The notes under the pieces are model-generated. The model worked only from the letters and a program-made list of their open reading frames with translations, made no database searches and was not told where the DNA came from. Positions 32,886-43,525 of a stretch of 64,000 nucleotides of DNA are shown piece after piece; within the stretch, counting starts at the first letter, position 1, and the number at the start of each line of letters is the position of its first letter. The stretch is taken from NCBI GenBank assembly GCA_963691655.1, contig OY829329.1, forward strand, positions 54,635,408-54,699,407. The letters are read 5' to 3'. A program made the position numbers and the translations under genes. This DNA comes from Toxonevra muliebris. Lineage: Eukaryota; Arthropoda; Insecta; Diptera; Pallopteridae.

Positions 32886-33800
32886 TATAGAGAGAGGAAG
32901 ACAGTGAATAGCAGTAATCTTAAAAATCTAGCTCAAGCATCCTGTTCTAGATGGTCTTTAGTAGAAACTTCGATCCAGATCCAGCCGTCTCTTTATCCCG
33001 AGACTATGTTCATATTAGCTTTAAATGAATACACGTTACCACTTTCACCTTAAAAATTTTTTATAGTGTACTTGCACTTTCATAAAGGTCGCGCTATGGA
33101 TTAAAATCATCATGCAATGTCATGAAAGTTTTAAAATAATAAATTTTTATCACACCACCGCAGAAGTTTAAAGTTTTAGAAAGCGTGGGCGAAAATGTTT
33201 ATTGAATTTGAAATTTATAATTGCAAATATGATTGCAAAGTTTTAAATTATGGGTTTAATCGTACATAAGATGATATAAGTGGTTAGTATGAGGTTCTAT
33301 CCTGGCATATAAGATTCTTGTAAAGTTCATGAAAATATCAGTGGAAAAATTGGAGGCAATTATTAAACCGGTTCTCTTCTATGGTGTCATTGTTTGGCGA
33401 ACAGCTCTCTAAAAAAATTTACGAGCAGGTCTTCGGGAAAATTTGAAGAATGGTTTCCTTGGTAATCAAAGAACAACCTTATGAACGATTTTGGCCTCAA
33501 CTATGAACAATTCCATTTCTATTCCAATCCAACAATGGTTTTAAACTCTCGTGGGGACAACCAGTTCGTATAAAAAGTGAAAATCTTAAAACTTATTCTG
33601 AGTGACCACTGGTGAGAAAAGTGGAGGTTCAATTAGAGAAAACAATTTTAGATTAGTTGTATTTTCAAAGCACCGTGTAGTTTTTCAAAATAGACAGGGG
33701 AGCATCCGGATTTAGGCAATGGAGGATAGAGCCGCGCCCAAAAATTTGAATGCATGTAACCTTTAAAATAAATGCATACAACCTGAAATCTGAAATTCCA
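32886..33800. other. Intergenic sequence with a small reverse-transcriptase relic
   Basis: Around 33340-33412 a frame reads EKLEAIIKPVLFYGVIVW, like the PxLxYGxxxW region of non-LTR reverse transcriptases, followed by stops. The rest is AT-rich with nothing recognisable. Confidence 0.4.
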
Positions 33801-33819
33801 AGCTTAAGTTATTTCTGTT

Positions 33820-34215
33820 CTACTTTTGGCTTTGACTTTGTTTTTTATATGTTTTTAGATCTGATTTTATGAATTCTGAAATTTTAGCTTGATTTTTGTC
33901 TGAATTTTGGTGTGAAATTAGTCTGAATTTTGGTTTACTTTTGGTCTGTATATTCGTCTGGTTTTAAGTTTGTCTCATCTTTGTAACGTCTTATTTTTGG
34001 TTTGAATTTCGCTCTAGATTTGGTGCAATTTTTGGTCTGGATTTTAGTCTGAGTTTTGGTCTGCTTTTGGCTTGTGTTTAAGTTTGATATTTAGCCTACT
34101 TCCGTTAAGAATTTTGGTTTGATTTTTGGCCTGGATAGATTCGATCTAGATTTCGATCTGGATTTTGGTCAGAATTTTGGTTTGGATATTGGTCGTTATT
34201 TTGATTATGGAAGAT
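33820..34215. repeat. Degenerate TTTTGGTCTGAATTTTGG tandem repeat
   Basis: Many short variants of (A/G)(A/T)TTTTGGT(C/T)TG(A/G) in tandem, with variable period (about 12-20 bp). G+T-biased on the plus strand, non-coding. Confidence 0.65.
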
Positions 34216-34224
34216 TAATTATTC

Positions 34225-34300
34225 CCGATCATATCCTTGGCGGGAATCGAATTCGGGACTCCAAAGCTTAAAGCAAACACATTAGAGCTACTTGTATTAT
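34225..34300 (-). repeat. tRNA-like/SINE fragment
   Basis: On the minus strand a pol III box-B-like TTCGATTCCCGCC occurs at about 34240-34253, preceded by TAGCTCTAATGTGTTTGCTT and GGAGTCCC. This is like a tRNA-derived SINE head but too decayed to assign. Confidence 0.35.
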
Positions 34301-34940
34301 ATGGATAATAAATAGAAAAATTCATTCTTGGCTTAGGGACTCCATTCCAAAGATTCCTTCTCTTCACTTAAGTTAAATACACCACTTAAAATGTGCTTCC
34401 ACATTTCCTTGTTTTTTCACCTATTTTTTTTTTTTTTTATTACTTACAATAATTTTAGTATCACTTTTCACAGTTTTAAAAGTTTTGTGTGTCTTTGGTG
34501 TATTCATAAAGTTTTGGTTTTGAATTTGAAATGTGCGTAATTTATACCTGCTAAAATATTATGCTTGTGTATCTCTTGTGCGTATGTATGCATGAGCGTG
34601 TTGCTGTAAAAAGTTTTACTTCTCATAAGTTGCAAATAATCTAAAGTTTCTTACTTTCTCACTTTTTAGTCTATCTGTTTGTCGGTCTTTGCTGACTGTC
34701 GTCATCATTTATAAACTACATAGTTTCGGCACTAGATTTGTAAATGTGTAGTTGAAAATTTTCAGCAGAAAGTTTTGTATTCATATTCTGAGATTTGATA
34801 TTTGATGTTGGTAATTTTTTTTGTTATCATCACACATCTAATCTTCCAGTTGTGTCAGTGAAACTTGTTTGAATGTAGGAATATTGAAAGCATTCCACCG
34901 CATATGTTCTCATAGTTTTTGATTAATAACTCGTAAACTT
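34301..34940. other. AT-rich intergenic sequence
   Basis: Poly(T) run at 34423-34439. No gene or element recognised before the duplicated unit B begins. Confidence 0.4.
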
Positions 34941-35261
34941 TTGTGGATAGATGTGGGGGAGCGGTCCTGTACAACCGGTCGCTGATGAACGCTGCTATTG
35001 TTAATGAAGCAATTTTACATTTTGTGTTTTGCTCTTTTTCTACATCTCTTTAGTTTGTTATATAGTTTGATTGTTAATTAGTAATTCGTACATTTAATTA
35101 TTATTATTTATTTACATTTAAAGGTTTTAGTTTAAACGTTTTTTTATTTTTTGGTCAGTCAGAATGCATTCATTCAATAATTCTCCACGGAGTTTGCGTT
35201 ATCATACAAAAGGATCTGAAATTAAAGGTAGTAAATCAGTTAATGTTGCACTTTCAAAAAA

Positions 35262-36750
35262 ATGAAAGTATTAATTGTGTTGAGTATATGCGTGGCGGCT
35301 ATGTATGCCAAAGATTTAACCGTCGGTGTTCTATTTGGAGGTCTAGGAAAAAGCAATAGTCTTCTCGGCGTTGGTGGAGGCGATGCTTCGTCTTCAGCAT
35401 TATCAAGTGCTACAGCATTAGCTGGCAGCGTCGAAGGTGACTCGGGAGACGGCGTTTTCAGTGACAGTCGCGAGTTTGGTGGTGATAAACTCGGCGGTCA
35501 TGATGGTGATATCAGTGGAGGTGGCGGCAATGCGAGAGCTTCAGTGGGTTTATTGGTAACGATGTTGGAGTTAGCGGTCCTGATTTCGGTGGTTGTTATG
35601 GTAGTGGCTCCGACTTTGGTAGCTAACCCGGTTTCGGTTGCGGTTTTGGCTTTTGCGTCAATCCTGGTTTCGGTGGCGTTTATCTCGGAGATTTTGGTAG
35701 CTTAGGTGGAGAAAATGAGGAAATTACAGCTACAGCCGGTGCTTCGGGCAGTGTAGGGTCGATTCGATACCCACATAGTATCGATACTTTAACTCATTAC
35801 TTGTATCGAATAAAAGTATCGATGCCACCGAAAATATCGGAAAAAAGTATCGAATATGTACTTGTATCGAATACTCGTTTAAAGAGTCAAATTATACTTA
35901 TTTTTAAGTGGCTGTCGTGGAACAAATTCAGGCCAGAACGGCCCATTGTTACACCACATGGTTGACCATACAGCAAACACTATTCAGCACGAGTTTTTCG
36001 CCTATAAATTATGGTTTTAAGATATTTCTACTGGAAACACGTGAATTCTATAGATATGACGTTAACTTCAATATAAGATATTTATTATGTTTAGATGCAA
36101 ATCGCTAAAAAATTTATGATAGAAGGAAAACTAATCAACAGATTATAGCTTGTTAAAAATATTTTATTTCAATGAAACGGTTTCAATAAACATTATGTTC
36201 TACATGTATGGCCTGCCATATTTTCCAGAACTTTAATACTCTACTGCAATATTTTCATACATTGGAATGTTGCAATAGGAACTGAAAGATTTTGAATATT
36301 AATATTGAATATCTCTGCAGTAGCATTTTTAAATATATTATTGAATGTTGTAAAATATTTTATTACGATCCACAATTTTAAATATTGTAAAGCCATATTT
36401 CAGTTTTTTAAATAAATATTTTCCAAAAGTATCGAGTATCCGATACTGATCCTTTTTTCCGATAATATACTTATGGTATTGCATCGAGTAAAAAAAGTAC
36501 TTGAATCGAATGAAAAGTATCGAGTATTTACTTGTATTTACTTGTATCGAATCATCACTAGGGCAGTGGCGTTGGAGGTAGCGGCGGTCCTGGCTTTGAT
36601 GGCAGTCACGGTGGTTTATCGGCGTCGGTCATTGTACTGATCCTGTTTTCAGTGGTGATGCCCACGGCTTTGGTCATGATGATGGCGGCCTTAATTGCGG
36701 GAATGTGGGAACTTCAACTTCAGCTATTGCTTCTGGGTGTTTGGAATGAA
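35262..36750 (+). pseudogene. Glycine-rich protein pseudogene (duplicate of gene 1)
   Basis: Keeps the signal peptide (MKVLIVLSICVAAMYA) and the Ser/Ala block (DASSSALSSATALAG), but the Gly repeats have eroded to Asp/Ser/Val. A frameshift at about 35540-35548 diverts translation to a spurious V/L-rich tail ending at 35703. In the ancestral frame (SGPDFGGCYGSGSDFGS) a TAA stop lies at 35624-35626. Further on, an 807-bp transposon interrupts the gene at 35754, after which SGVGGSGGPGFDGSHGG continues the old coding sequence. The TATA box of gene 1 is TACAAAAG here (35205-35212). Loss of function is clear unless the short diverted product is used. Confidence 0.88.
35754..36560. mobile_element. 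hAT-like MITE, copy A (8-bp target duplication)
   Basis: 807 bp bordered by perfect GGGCAGTG duplications (35746-35753 and 36561-36568). The ends are TAGGGTCGATTCGATACCC and, reverse-complemented, TAGTGATGATTCGATACAAG, with many subterminal TATCGATA/GTATCGA motifs. An 8-bp duplication is typical of hAT elements. No coding capacity. It is inserted in the glycine-rich pseudogene. A related copy lies at 51518-52270 in inverted orientation. Confidence 0.9.
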
Positions 36751-37081
36751 AAGGTTATGATTATAAAATAAAGTTTATAAATGTTATGAAAATTTTGAAG
36801 TATTTTTATTGCATCAAAAATTCATTTGCAATTAGAGTTTTCAGTTTGCATCCTTTTTTCCTTACATTGCAAGACAAATTCTTATGAATTAGTTTTATGC
36901 ATGCTCTATAGTTGTAGTTAAGAAATAGAAGAGTCCTTTGGGGTGTTTTTTAGTTGTCAGTTTTTCTTTTCCACTCGCATGTCAACAAGTGTTACTGCTA
37001 TACTATCAGTAGCTACAAACCATCAGTCATGTATGTCACCGTATATGTATACACTGAAAGAAAAGTAACATACTACATATA

Positions 37082-37992
37082 CCACATTGATCAAAAAGTT
37101 CCCAGAATAACCACCGTGTGGCGCTCCCATCGTTCCGATTTGAGTTCTGTTAAGTTGGTACATCTGTTTTTGATATTCCCTATAAAACTTAGCGTCATAG
37201 CTTGACATTTGCAAAAGTTACGTACCCAAGAGTACATCTATCTCTGTGTGTGTTGGCGATTTTTTACAATTTTATTAAATTGTATTGTATTAAATTTTGC
37301 GTAAAAAACGGATTTAATGATACCCGAACGTTGGAAATGTTGAAAAAGTATTTAGGCAACGATTCTCTAAAGAAAACGGTCGTTTACCAGTGGCACGAGC
37401 GGTTCAAAAGTGGCCGTGACTCAATCGAATATGATGAACGCAGTGGCTGACCATCGACATCGAAAACCGATGAAAACCTTGATAAAGTAAAAGAAATTTT
37501 AGTCAATAACCGCAAATTAACCATCAGAGAGTATTATTTGGGCGTTATGAGGCGTTTGCGTGAAGCAATTCGCCGAAAGAGACCAGAATTGTGGACAGAA
37601 AACTCGTGGACTTTGCACCATGATAACGCACCGTCGCACAGTGTCATCATTATTCGTAATTTTTTGACGACAAATTCAACAAATACCATCCAACAGCCAC
37701 CAAATTCACCTGATTTGGCTCCCTGTGACTTTTTTCTGTTCAATCGAGTTAAAAAACCATTACGGGGAACGCGTTTCAGCAGCCGAGAGGAAGTAATGGA
37801 AAAATCGCAGGAAGCACTGATGGACATACCGAAAACCGAATATAAAAAATGTTTCGGGGATTGGATCAAGCGCTGGCATAAGTGTGTTGCAGTCGATGGG
37901 GATTACTTTGAAGAGGATAATATGCGTTTAGAAGAATAAACTTGTATTTTTAATTTTCTGAATAAATTCGGGGAACTTTTTGATAACGGTGG
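37082..37992 (+). mobile_element. Internally deleted mariner element (DD34D type)
   Basis: 911 bp with ends CCACATTGATCAAAAAGTTC and, reverse-complemented, CCACCGTTATCAAAAAGTTC, flanked by TA at 37080-37081 and 37993-37994. It is inserted just at the 3' edge of duplicated unit B. The transposase is deleted in its middle (next entry). Confidence 0.92.
37289..37939 (+). pseudogene. Mariner transposase with in-frame central deletion
   Basis: N-terminal DNA-binding part IKFCVKNGFNDTRTLEMLKK, VYQWHERFKSGRDSIEYDERSG, then a single TGA at 37448-37450 where relatives have Arg (CGA to TGA fits), followed by PSTSKTDENLDKVKEIL and KLTIRE. The reading then jumps, still in the same frame, to YYLGVMRRLREAIRR, omitting the linker and the block with the first catalytic Asp. 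The remaining catalytic part has HHDNAPSH and SPDLAPCDFFLF, with 34 residues between the two Asp residues (DD34D), and ends GDYFEEDNMRLEE. Apart from the deletion and one stop it is intact. Confidence 0.9.
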
Positions 37993-37994
37993 TA

Positions 37995-38880
37995 TAGACG
38001 GAAAACCCTTTAACATATGCAATGAATAAGCAGTAATTCCAAGTTCAAGCTCAGATTTCATGAAGCTACTTCTCTTCAGCAAAATTGAAGAGCAATTGAG
38101 AAATTAGGGTTTCTTTTAAATATAGTGGAGTTGACCGTATATAGGTTTCTTTTTAGAGGGACATTCAAATATCCCGATTGTGCTAAAGATGGCAGTTCTA
38201 TGGGTTGTTGTTCCATGTTTAAAAAAATGAATTGTCTTCGTTTTTTTCCTTACCCAATTTATCGTTTTTTTGCTGTTGTTCGCAACAAATTTTTTTGATG
38301 GGAGAGGGCCATCTCCACCTAAGCATCATTACCGTTGAATTTGAGTTTTTGATGTGTAAACATTTTAGCTCACGGTATGGGCAAAATTTCAAATGTGTAA
38401 AATGTAAGAATAACTGTATCGTAAGATGTAAGATAACTGTAACGTCCAGTTCCCGTCTCGCTCACACTAGTGCGCGGCATGACTGTGCTACGCTAAACAA
38501 CAAACAGAAGAGAGAAGAGAAGAAGAAAGGGAGAAATTAAACTACGAGCGGAGTTTGTTTGTTTATGTTTCGATCAATTTACTCACACATACGAAAACAA
38601 AATGTGTGTGTACATTTATTTATTCGTGGCAGAATTATTTGTTGGTGTTAAACGTGTGGAGATCGACTATACCATACAAGCAGAGAAGTCACCGTAGCAA
38701 ACACAAGCGTTTGATAGGCTTTGCATTCGATTAGTTAGATTGGATTAAAATTAAATATTTTTTAAAATATAAAAACAATACAAAATGATAAGTAATAAAG
38801 AATCTAGGTTTCAATAAATGTATAAACAAAATGTAGTGATAATGATAGCAAATCGCGGCATTATAAAAATTTTGCTTTGT
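37995..38880. other. Intergenic sequence, no gene recognised
   Basis: The piece 38440-38500 is less AT-rich (CCCGTCTCGCTCACACTAGT) but carries no readable protein or RNA feature. Confidence 0.4.
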
Positions 38881-39093
38881 GCATTAACCTTAGAAAGGCA
38901 ACACTTGTTCATCTATGTAAATAGCAAATATGTTAAACAGAAAAAAATCAAACTTATTTATTATAAAATCACTTATTTACTTAAAAAAAAAAATACATTG
39001 TTTCTTATTTTTATTAAATGCAGTTAAGGCAAATCTGTTTGCGGTGCTTTTAAAAAAACTGGTCACTCCTGTTGCCTTTCTAAAGTTAAATGC
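38881..39093. mobile_element. Small inverted-repeat element
   Basis: The left arm GCATTAACCTTAGAAAGGCA and the reverse-complemented right arm GCATTTAACTTTAGAAAGGC enclose about 150 bp of AT-rich DNA. Probable MITE; no target duplication assigned. Confidence 0.5.
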
Positions 39094-39106
39094 GAGAAAC
39101 ACTAAT

Positions 39107-39182
39107 CGTCACTTGAGAATTGGTTTGGCGTATATGTGTACAAATTCATATACCTATAAGCCAAATCAATTCTCAGGCGACG
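39107..39182. ncRNA. 76-nt hairpin, possible pre-miRNA-like or foldback sequence
   Basis: The 5' arm CGTCACTTGAGAATTGGTTT (then GGC) pairs with a 3' arm whose reverse complement is CGTCGCCTGAGAATTGATTT (then GGC), with only a few mismatches or bulges, and a loop around GTGTACAAATT flanked by TATATG/CATATA. Size and stem are in the range of animal miRNA precursors. Its position directly beside another inverted repeat makes a MITE-derived hairpin equally likely. No evidence of expression can be read from sequence. Confidence 0.3.
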
Positions 39183-39329
39183 TTATGTAAACTTTTTACA
39201 TCTAATAAAATTTCAAATCGACAGGAAGAAAAACTTAAAGCGCGGAAAAAAAGATGCAATTGCAGTTGCGTATATGCGAGCATATCGTGCCTGATGCATT
39301 GATTAAAAGAAAAATGATTCAACTACAAC

Positions 39330-39470
39330 ATAGCCCTATTCACAATTTGGTGCAAATGCAAAATATTTCTGTTATCACAACAACAAATACGTACGATATG
39401 GAACCAAAATTTGCATTTGCATTGATGCAAGGCCATTTGCAATTTACAGTAAATTGGGCTATTACATAAA
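39330..39470. repeat. Imperfect inverted repeat rich in TTTGCA
   Basis: ATAGCCCTATTCACAATTTG on the left and, reverse-complemented, ATAGCCCAATTTACTGTAAA on the right, with several (A)TTTGCA(A/T)TTTGCA motifs between. Possibly a small MITE. Confidence 0.4.
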
Positions 39471-39499
39471 TGTATATAAAAGATAATGATATCTAATAA

Positions 39500-41710
39500 A
39501 TTTTTAAGTTTATAAAAAAATTCTTTTAATTTGAATTATTTACCTAAGCATATATATTATACATCAAATTCCTATAAATGGCTATACATATGTGAGCTTA
39601 TGTATATGGCATTCAGTTGGTTTAACTGTTTACACATCAAATATCTTGCGTGCCTTGCACGCATCCATTGTTTTTTTTTTACCTTCGAAGCACACATTTC
39701 ATGGTAGATTCCACATCACATCAAGGCGATTACCGTAGGTGTTGCTCAATTAGCAACTCTGGGTATAGTAGCATAAAATAGAGGCCATGTAGCTTTTCCT
39801 TTTTTCCCCCTTTCCAGACATCAATTTTACTTACATATCTCTGCATTTCCCTATTAATTTTTAAATAACTTTATAGTTTCGCTTTTACAATTTTCGAGCA
39901 ATTTCAAAATTTTTATTACAACAATTTTTTTTTAAACAAAAGTGAAGTTTTTAAGTCAATTTTATGCATCGAATTACATTTTATGTAACAAAATAATGGC
40001 AGCAACAACAACAATACAACACCATACACACAAGGACAATGAACCACTGCTGGCCAACAGAAATAGCATTGTGAAGAAGAAGAAGAAGCAGCAAGAGTAA
40101 CAATGAAACTATACATAACAACTGTTGCTTATAGTATGTATGCAACAGCAGCAGTGAATGCTGTTGTCAATATTGTTGCAACACATACATTTTTTGTTGG
40201 TTGTTGTTGCTGGTACAATTTTCATTGTTGCTCTTGTGCACTTTTCCCTCGCACGGATCCATTGCTTATTCTATGTAATTTTATTTGCATGGATGTTGAT
40301 TGTTGTTGCTGCTCCTGTTGTATTGACAGCGAAACCAAACCAAAGTTGAAGTAGCGATATTGAACAATTTCGTTTTGGTTTTGTATTTGTTTGACCGAAA
40401 TTTATGAGGCAATAAAACGAAAAGCGTAAATAAATAAAATAAACAACAGAAGAATACAATATGAAAGACTGCAGTAAAATAAAGAAAGAAAATGTTGCTG
40501 CAACAGCAGCTACAGCAACATAAAGGAAGAGATGTCTGTGGTCGCTTAAAGGAAGACGCTGCCACTGCAACAGCAGCCACAGAAACTCTGCCGTTGTTGC
40601 ACCAACTGACAACATACAGGAAACGGAAATAGAGATTGCTCAAAAGTATTCATACAATTTTGCAGTTGTCATCTGAATTTGCCAAATGGCAAAAACCGCA
40701 ACTAATTAAAATTTCAATTCAATTTCAATTGATTCAAAAAATTATCACTTTAAATTTTTTTTCATAAGCCTAAAAGTTTACATTGATTTTTTTTTTAAAT
40801 ATCTTTAAACTATAAGCTATCATAGCAGTTAAAATATTTTTACCAACAACTTCAAACTTTTTAGGTTTTTATTCTTCAGAAGCATTTTCAATTGCTTAAC
40901 CACAACAACATTGGCTCTCTTAGTAGTCCGTAGTTGAATTATATATTAATCTATGTGCCAGTAACACTAGTTTTTGTCTTGGCTTTTGCAGTCGGTTGGG
41001 GATTCTCGAATTCAAATCTGGCTCAGGATATTTTCTATCATATCCGAGTTATATACTTACTTTAATTAGAATTTTGTGGTGAAAAAATAATTCAAGCTTA
41101 ATCAAGACTAAAAGTCGTGAGTGATGTAGAAAAAAAAAAAATTCACAGCCTAAAACTAATGCTAAAATCATAAATATTAACATATATGTGTTGGGTAACC
41201 AGATAAAATAACAATTTTTATTTCCATCCAAAACCATTGGCCTAAAAGCATTTCCAAAATTAGAATAAAATTTATGTTTCGTTCGCTAAGACCAAAATTC
41301 TTGTTTTTAGAAGTGAAAAGAGAAAAAAATAATTCACTTAGGTAAATGGTAAATGGGATTAATCTGTGAAAAGTACTCAGGAGATACATCCAAAAATAAT
41401 TTAGATTTATTTCAGCAGTACCTGAATCCAATTTTCAATTTAAAATAAATCGCTCAAGTTTAAAATCAGAAAATAATTTAGATTTCCTTCGCCTGGAACA
41501 GAATTCTAGACGAAAAAGTAAATGAGATCTCAAGCTAACCAAAGAATATCAAGCATTTCCCAGACAAAATAGTTTAAACTTGACTATGAAAGAGTTTAGG
41601 AGTTTTTGGATTTTTTAGAAGAATTTTAATTTTCGGTTGGTTGTGGAAAGCCTTTGAAAAGTTGACCATGAACGGGAAGTCCCAAAATTCATTGATTCAA
41701 GTTATATAAA
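39500..41710. other. Intergenic tract with CAA/CAG-rich non-coding sequence
   Basis: Between about 39990 and 40640 the plus strand is full of AACAACAAC, GCAACAGCAG and their complements, as seen in fly UTRs and introns. Open frames in several phases (e.g. 40271-40643, minus) mutually overlap and have no recognisable domain. The rest is AT-rich. Confidence 0.45.
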
Positions 41711-41715
41711 TAAAC

Positions 41716-43155
41716 TAGCTGACCCGGCAAACGTTATTCTGCCAAGAAGCGCGAAATTTTAAAAAGAATGAAGTACTTGATGTTTAAAATTGAACATTGG
41801 CACCTCTCGCCGAAGCAAATATATTCTGGAAATATGACTTCAATCGGCCGTTCAACAGTTAGATAGAAATTACAGCATTTTTTAGTAAAAAGAATAAGTT
41901 TTAAGTGTATCTTTTTGTTGAACAATTTTATTATGGTTCAGTTGAATTATAGAAACAATATATCAGAAAGCTCTATATTCATGTTAATGACCATTCTTGA
42001 AATTAAATTTAACACAAAAACTATTTAAAAATTTTAACCAATTTGATATTTATTATAAATATAGCAATTGTTACAGCGCCACCTAACGGATTTTAAGATA
42101 GGAAAGCAGGGTCTTAAGATTACTTATGAAATAGTAGTAGAAATAATAATAGAAAAAGGAATGGAAAAAGTAGTAGAAAATAGCAGTAAGAAAGTAGAAA
42201 AAAATAGTAGTAGAAAAGGTAGTAGGAAAAATAATACAATATAATATTAAAAATTGTTGTAAAAAAGTTGAAAAAAGATTGCAGAAAAAGTAATAGAAAA
42301 ATAGTTAAACATAGAAGTACAAAAATAGTAAAAATGGAATAAAAAGAGTGGTGGAAATAACAATAAAAAATAGTAGTAGAAAAAGTTGTAAAAAGTAGTA
42401 AAAAATAGTAGAAAGTAGTGGTACAAAATAAAGAGAAATGGTAGAAAATATGTATTAAAAAGGTAGTAGAAAAAAGTAGTAAAATAGTTGTAGAAAATAT
42501 TAGTTTAAAAATTAGTAGAAAATATTAATTGAAGAAGTAGTAGAAGTAGTAGTAGAAAATATTAATTTAAAAATTAGTAGAAAATATTAGTTGAAAAAGT
42601 AGTAGAAAAAAGTGGTAAAAAACAGTAGTAGAAATAGTAGTAGAAAATATTAATTTAAAAATTAGCAGAAAATATTAGTTGAAAAAGTAGTAGAAAAAAG
42701 TAGTAAAAAACAGTAGTAGAAATAGTAGTAGAAAATAAAAATGAAGCATGGTGCCACACCCACTAATCCAACAAACTGAAAGAATTTAAATTTTTCTACC
42801 GTACCATAAATGCCTCCTAAGATATCTCATAATGGAAATTCAGGTTATATGAAAGGTGCCACACCCTCTTTGTCAATCCCATCCACATTTTTGTTGTAGC
42901 ATGGCATTGTCAATTCTCGTTATTATACCAAATTTCTGTACTGTGGTATAAATGGTTCTTGAGATATACCCAAAAAACTATTAGGATTGTATGGGAGGTG
43001 CCACGCCAACTTTCCTAAAAGCCATTATGAATAGCTACGTTTCATCCTCACGCCCAAGAAAATATATTCTCTTAATATGAATTCAATCGGCCAAGTCGTT
43101 CAGAAGTTACACGCTACAGTACACACAAAACTCTACGATTTTATATATAAAGATG
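41716..43155. repeat. Old interspersed repeat beginning TAGCTGACCCGGCAAACGT
   Basis: The start TAGCTGACCCGGCAAACGT followed by TATTCTGCC, the repeated blocks GGAGGTGCCAC(G/A)CC and CTTCAATCGGCC.GTTCA, and the end TTTTATATATAAAGATG are hallmarks I recognise from repeats shared among many insects. The block (A)AATATATTCT....ATATGA.TTCAATCGGCC occurs near both ends (about 41815-41850 and 43060-43096), so the ends are related direct repeats or two copies joined. No coding capacity. The element class is not certain. Confidence 0.6.
42120..42745 (+). repeat. C-poor GTAGTAGAAAA tandem repeat
   Basis: About 620 bp built almost only from A, G and T on the plus strand. The core (A)GTAGTAGAAAA(A/T) is repeated, and a higher-order unit of 88 bp starts at 42549 and 42637 with a partial third at 42725 (GTAGTAGAAAATATTAATTT). 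It lies inside the interspersed repeat above. Confidence 0.75.
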
Positions 43156-43273
43156 TCTCTCCTAAATTAAAAACAAAAACATGTAAACAGATCTAGCCGT
43201 ATACACATAAATTACCAAAATTTACATCATCCCCAAACAAATACTCACTATTGTCCATAGTCTTTCCATAACG

Positions 43274-43525
43274 ATGGCATCCTTTACTTCTGCTGATGTT
43301 GTTAAATTGCATGATTGCAACAAATCTATTTGTAATTCAATTTCAATGTTCACAGCCGCAACCAACACATTGATGATGATACAGCTGTTGTTGTTGGTAT
43401 TGTTATTGCTTGCTACTGCATACACATACAAAATATTGATATTGAAATTATTTGGAAAATATGAAAAATCACAATTGAGAAGCGGAGGCATCGAAAGAGC
43501 AGAAGAAGCACTCGTTCGCCATTAG
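43274..43525 (+). CDS. Candidate small membrane protein ORF (83 aa), uncertain
   Basis: ATG in the context CATAACGATGGCA opens an 83-codon frame: MASFTSADVVKLHDCNKS, then a hydrophobic segment MMIQLLLLVLLLLATAYTY (about residues 34-52) and a basic tail KILILKLFGKYEKSQ..ERAEEALVRH. This would suit a single-pass small membrane protein. However, the hydrophobic part is encoded by a CTGTTGTTGTTG-type repeat that is common in fly non-coding DNA. The opposite strand also offers an alternative coding exon ending KDAIVMERLWTI with a GTGAGT donor at about 43254. Neither can be decided from sequence alone. Confidence 0.25.
   Translation: MASFTSADVVKLHDCNKSICNSISMFTAATNTLMMIQLLLLVLLLLATAYTYKILILKLFGKYEKSQLRSGGIERAEEALVRH

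Larger units (their letters stand above)
34945..37075 (+). repeat. Duplicated unit B, interrupted by a hAT-like MITE
   Basis: Second copy of the 31.5-32.9 kb unit, including the upstream GGATAGATGTGGGGGA and GTACAACCGGTCGC blocks and the downstream AATAAA and 3' flank. Without the 807-bp insert it is about 1.3 kb long. It has diverged considerably from unit A. Confidence 0.82.
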
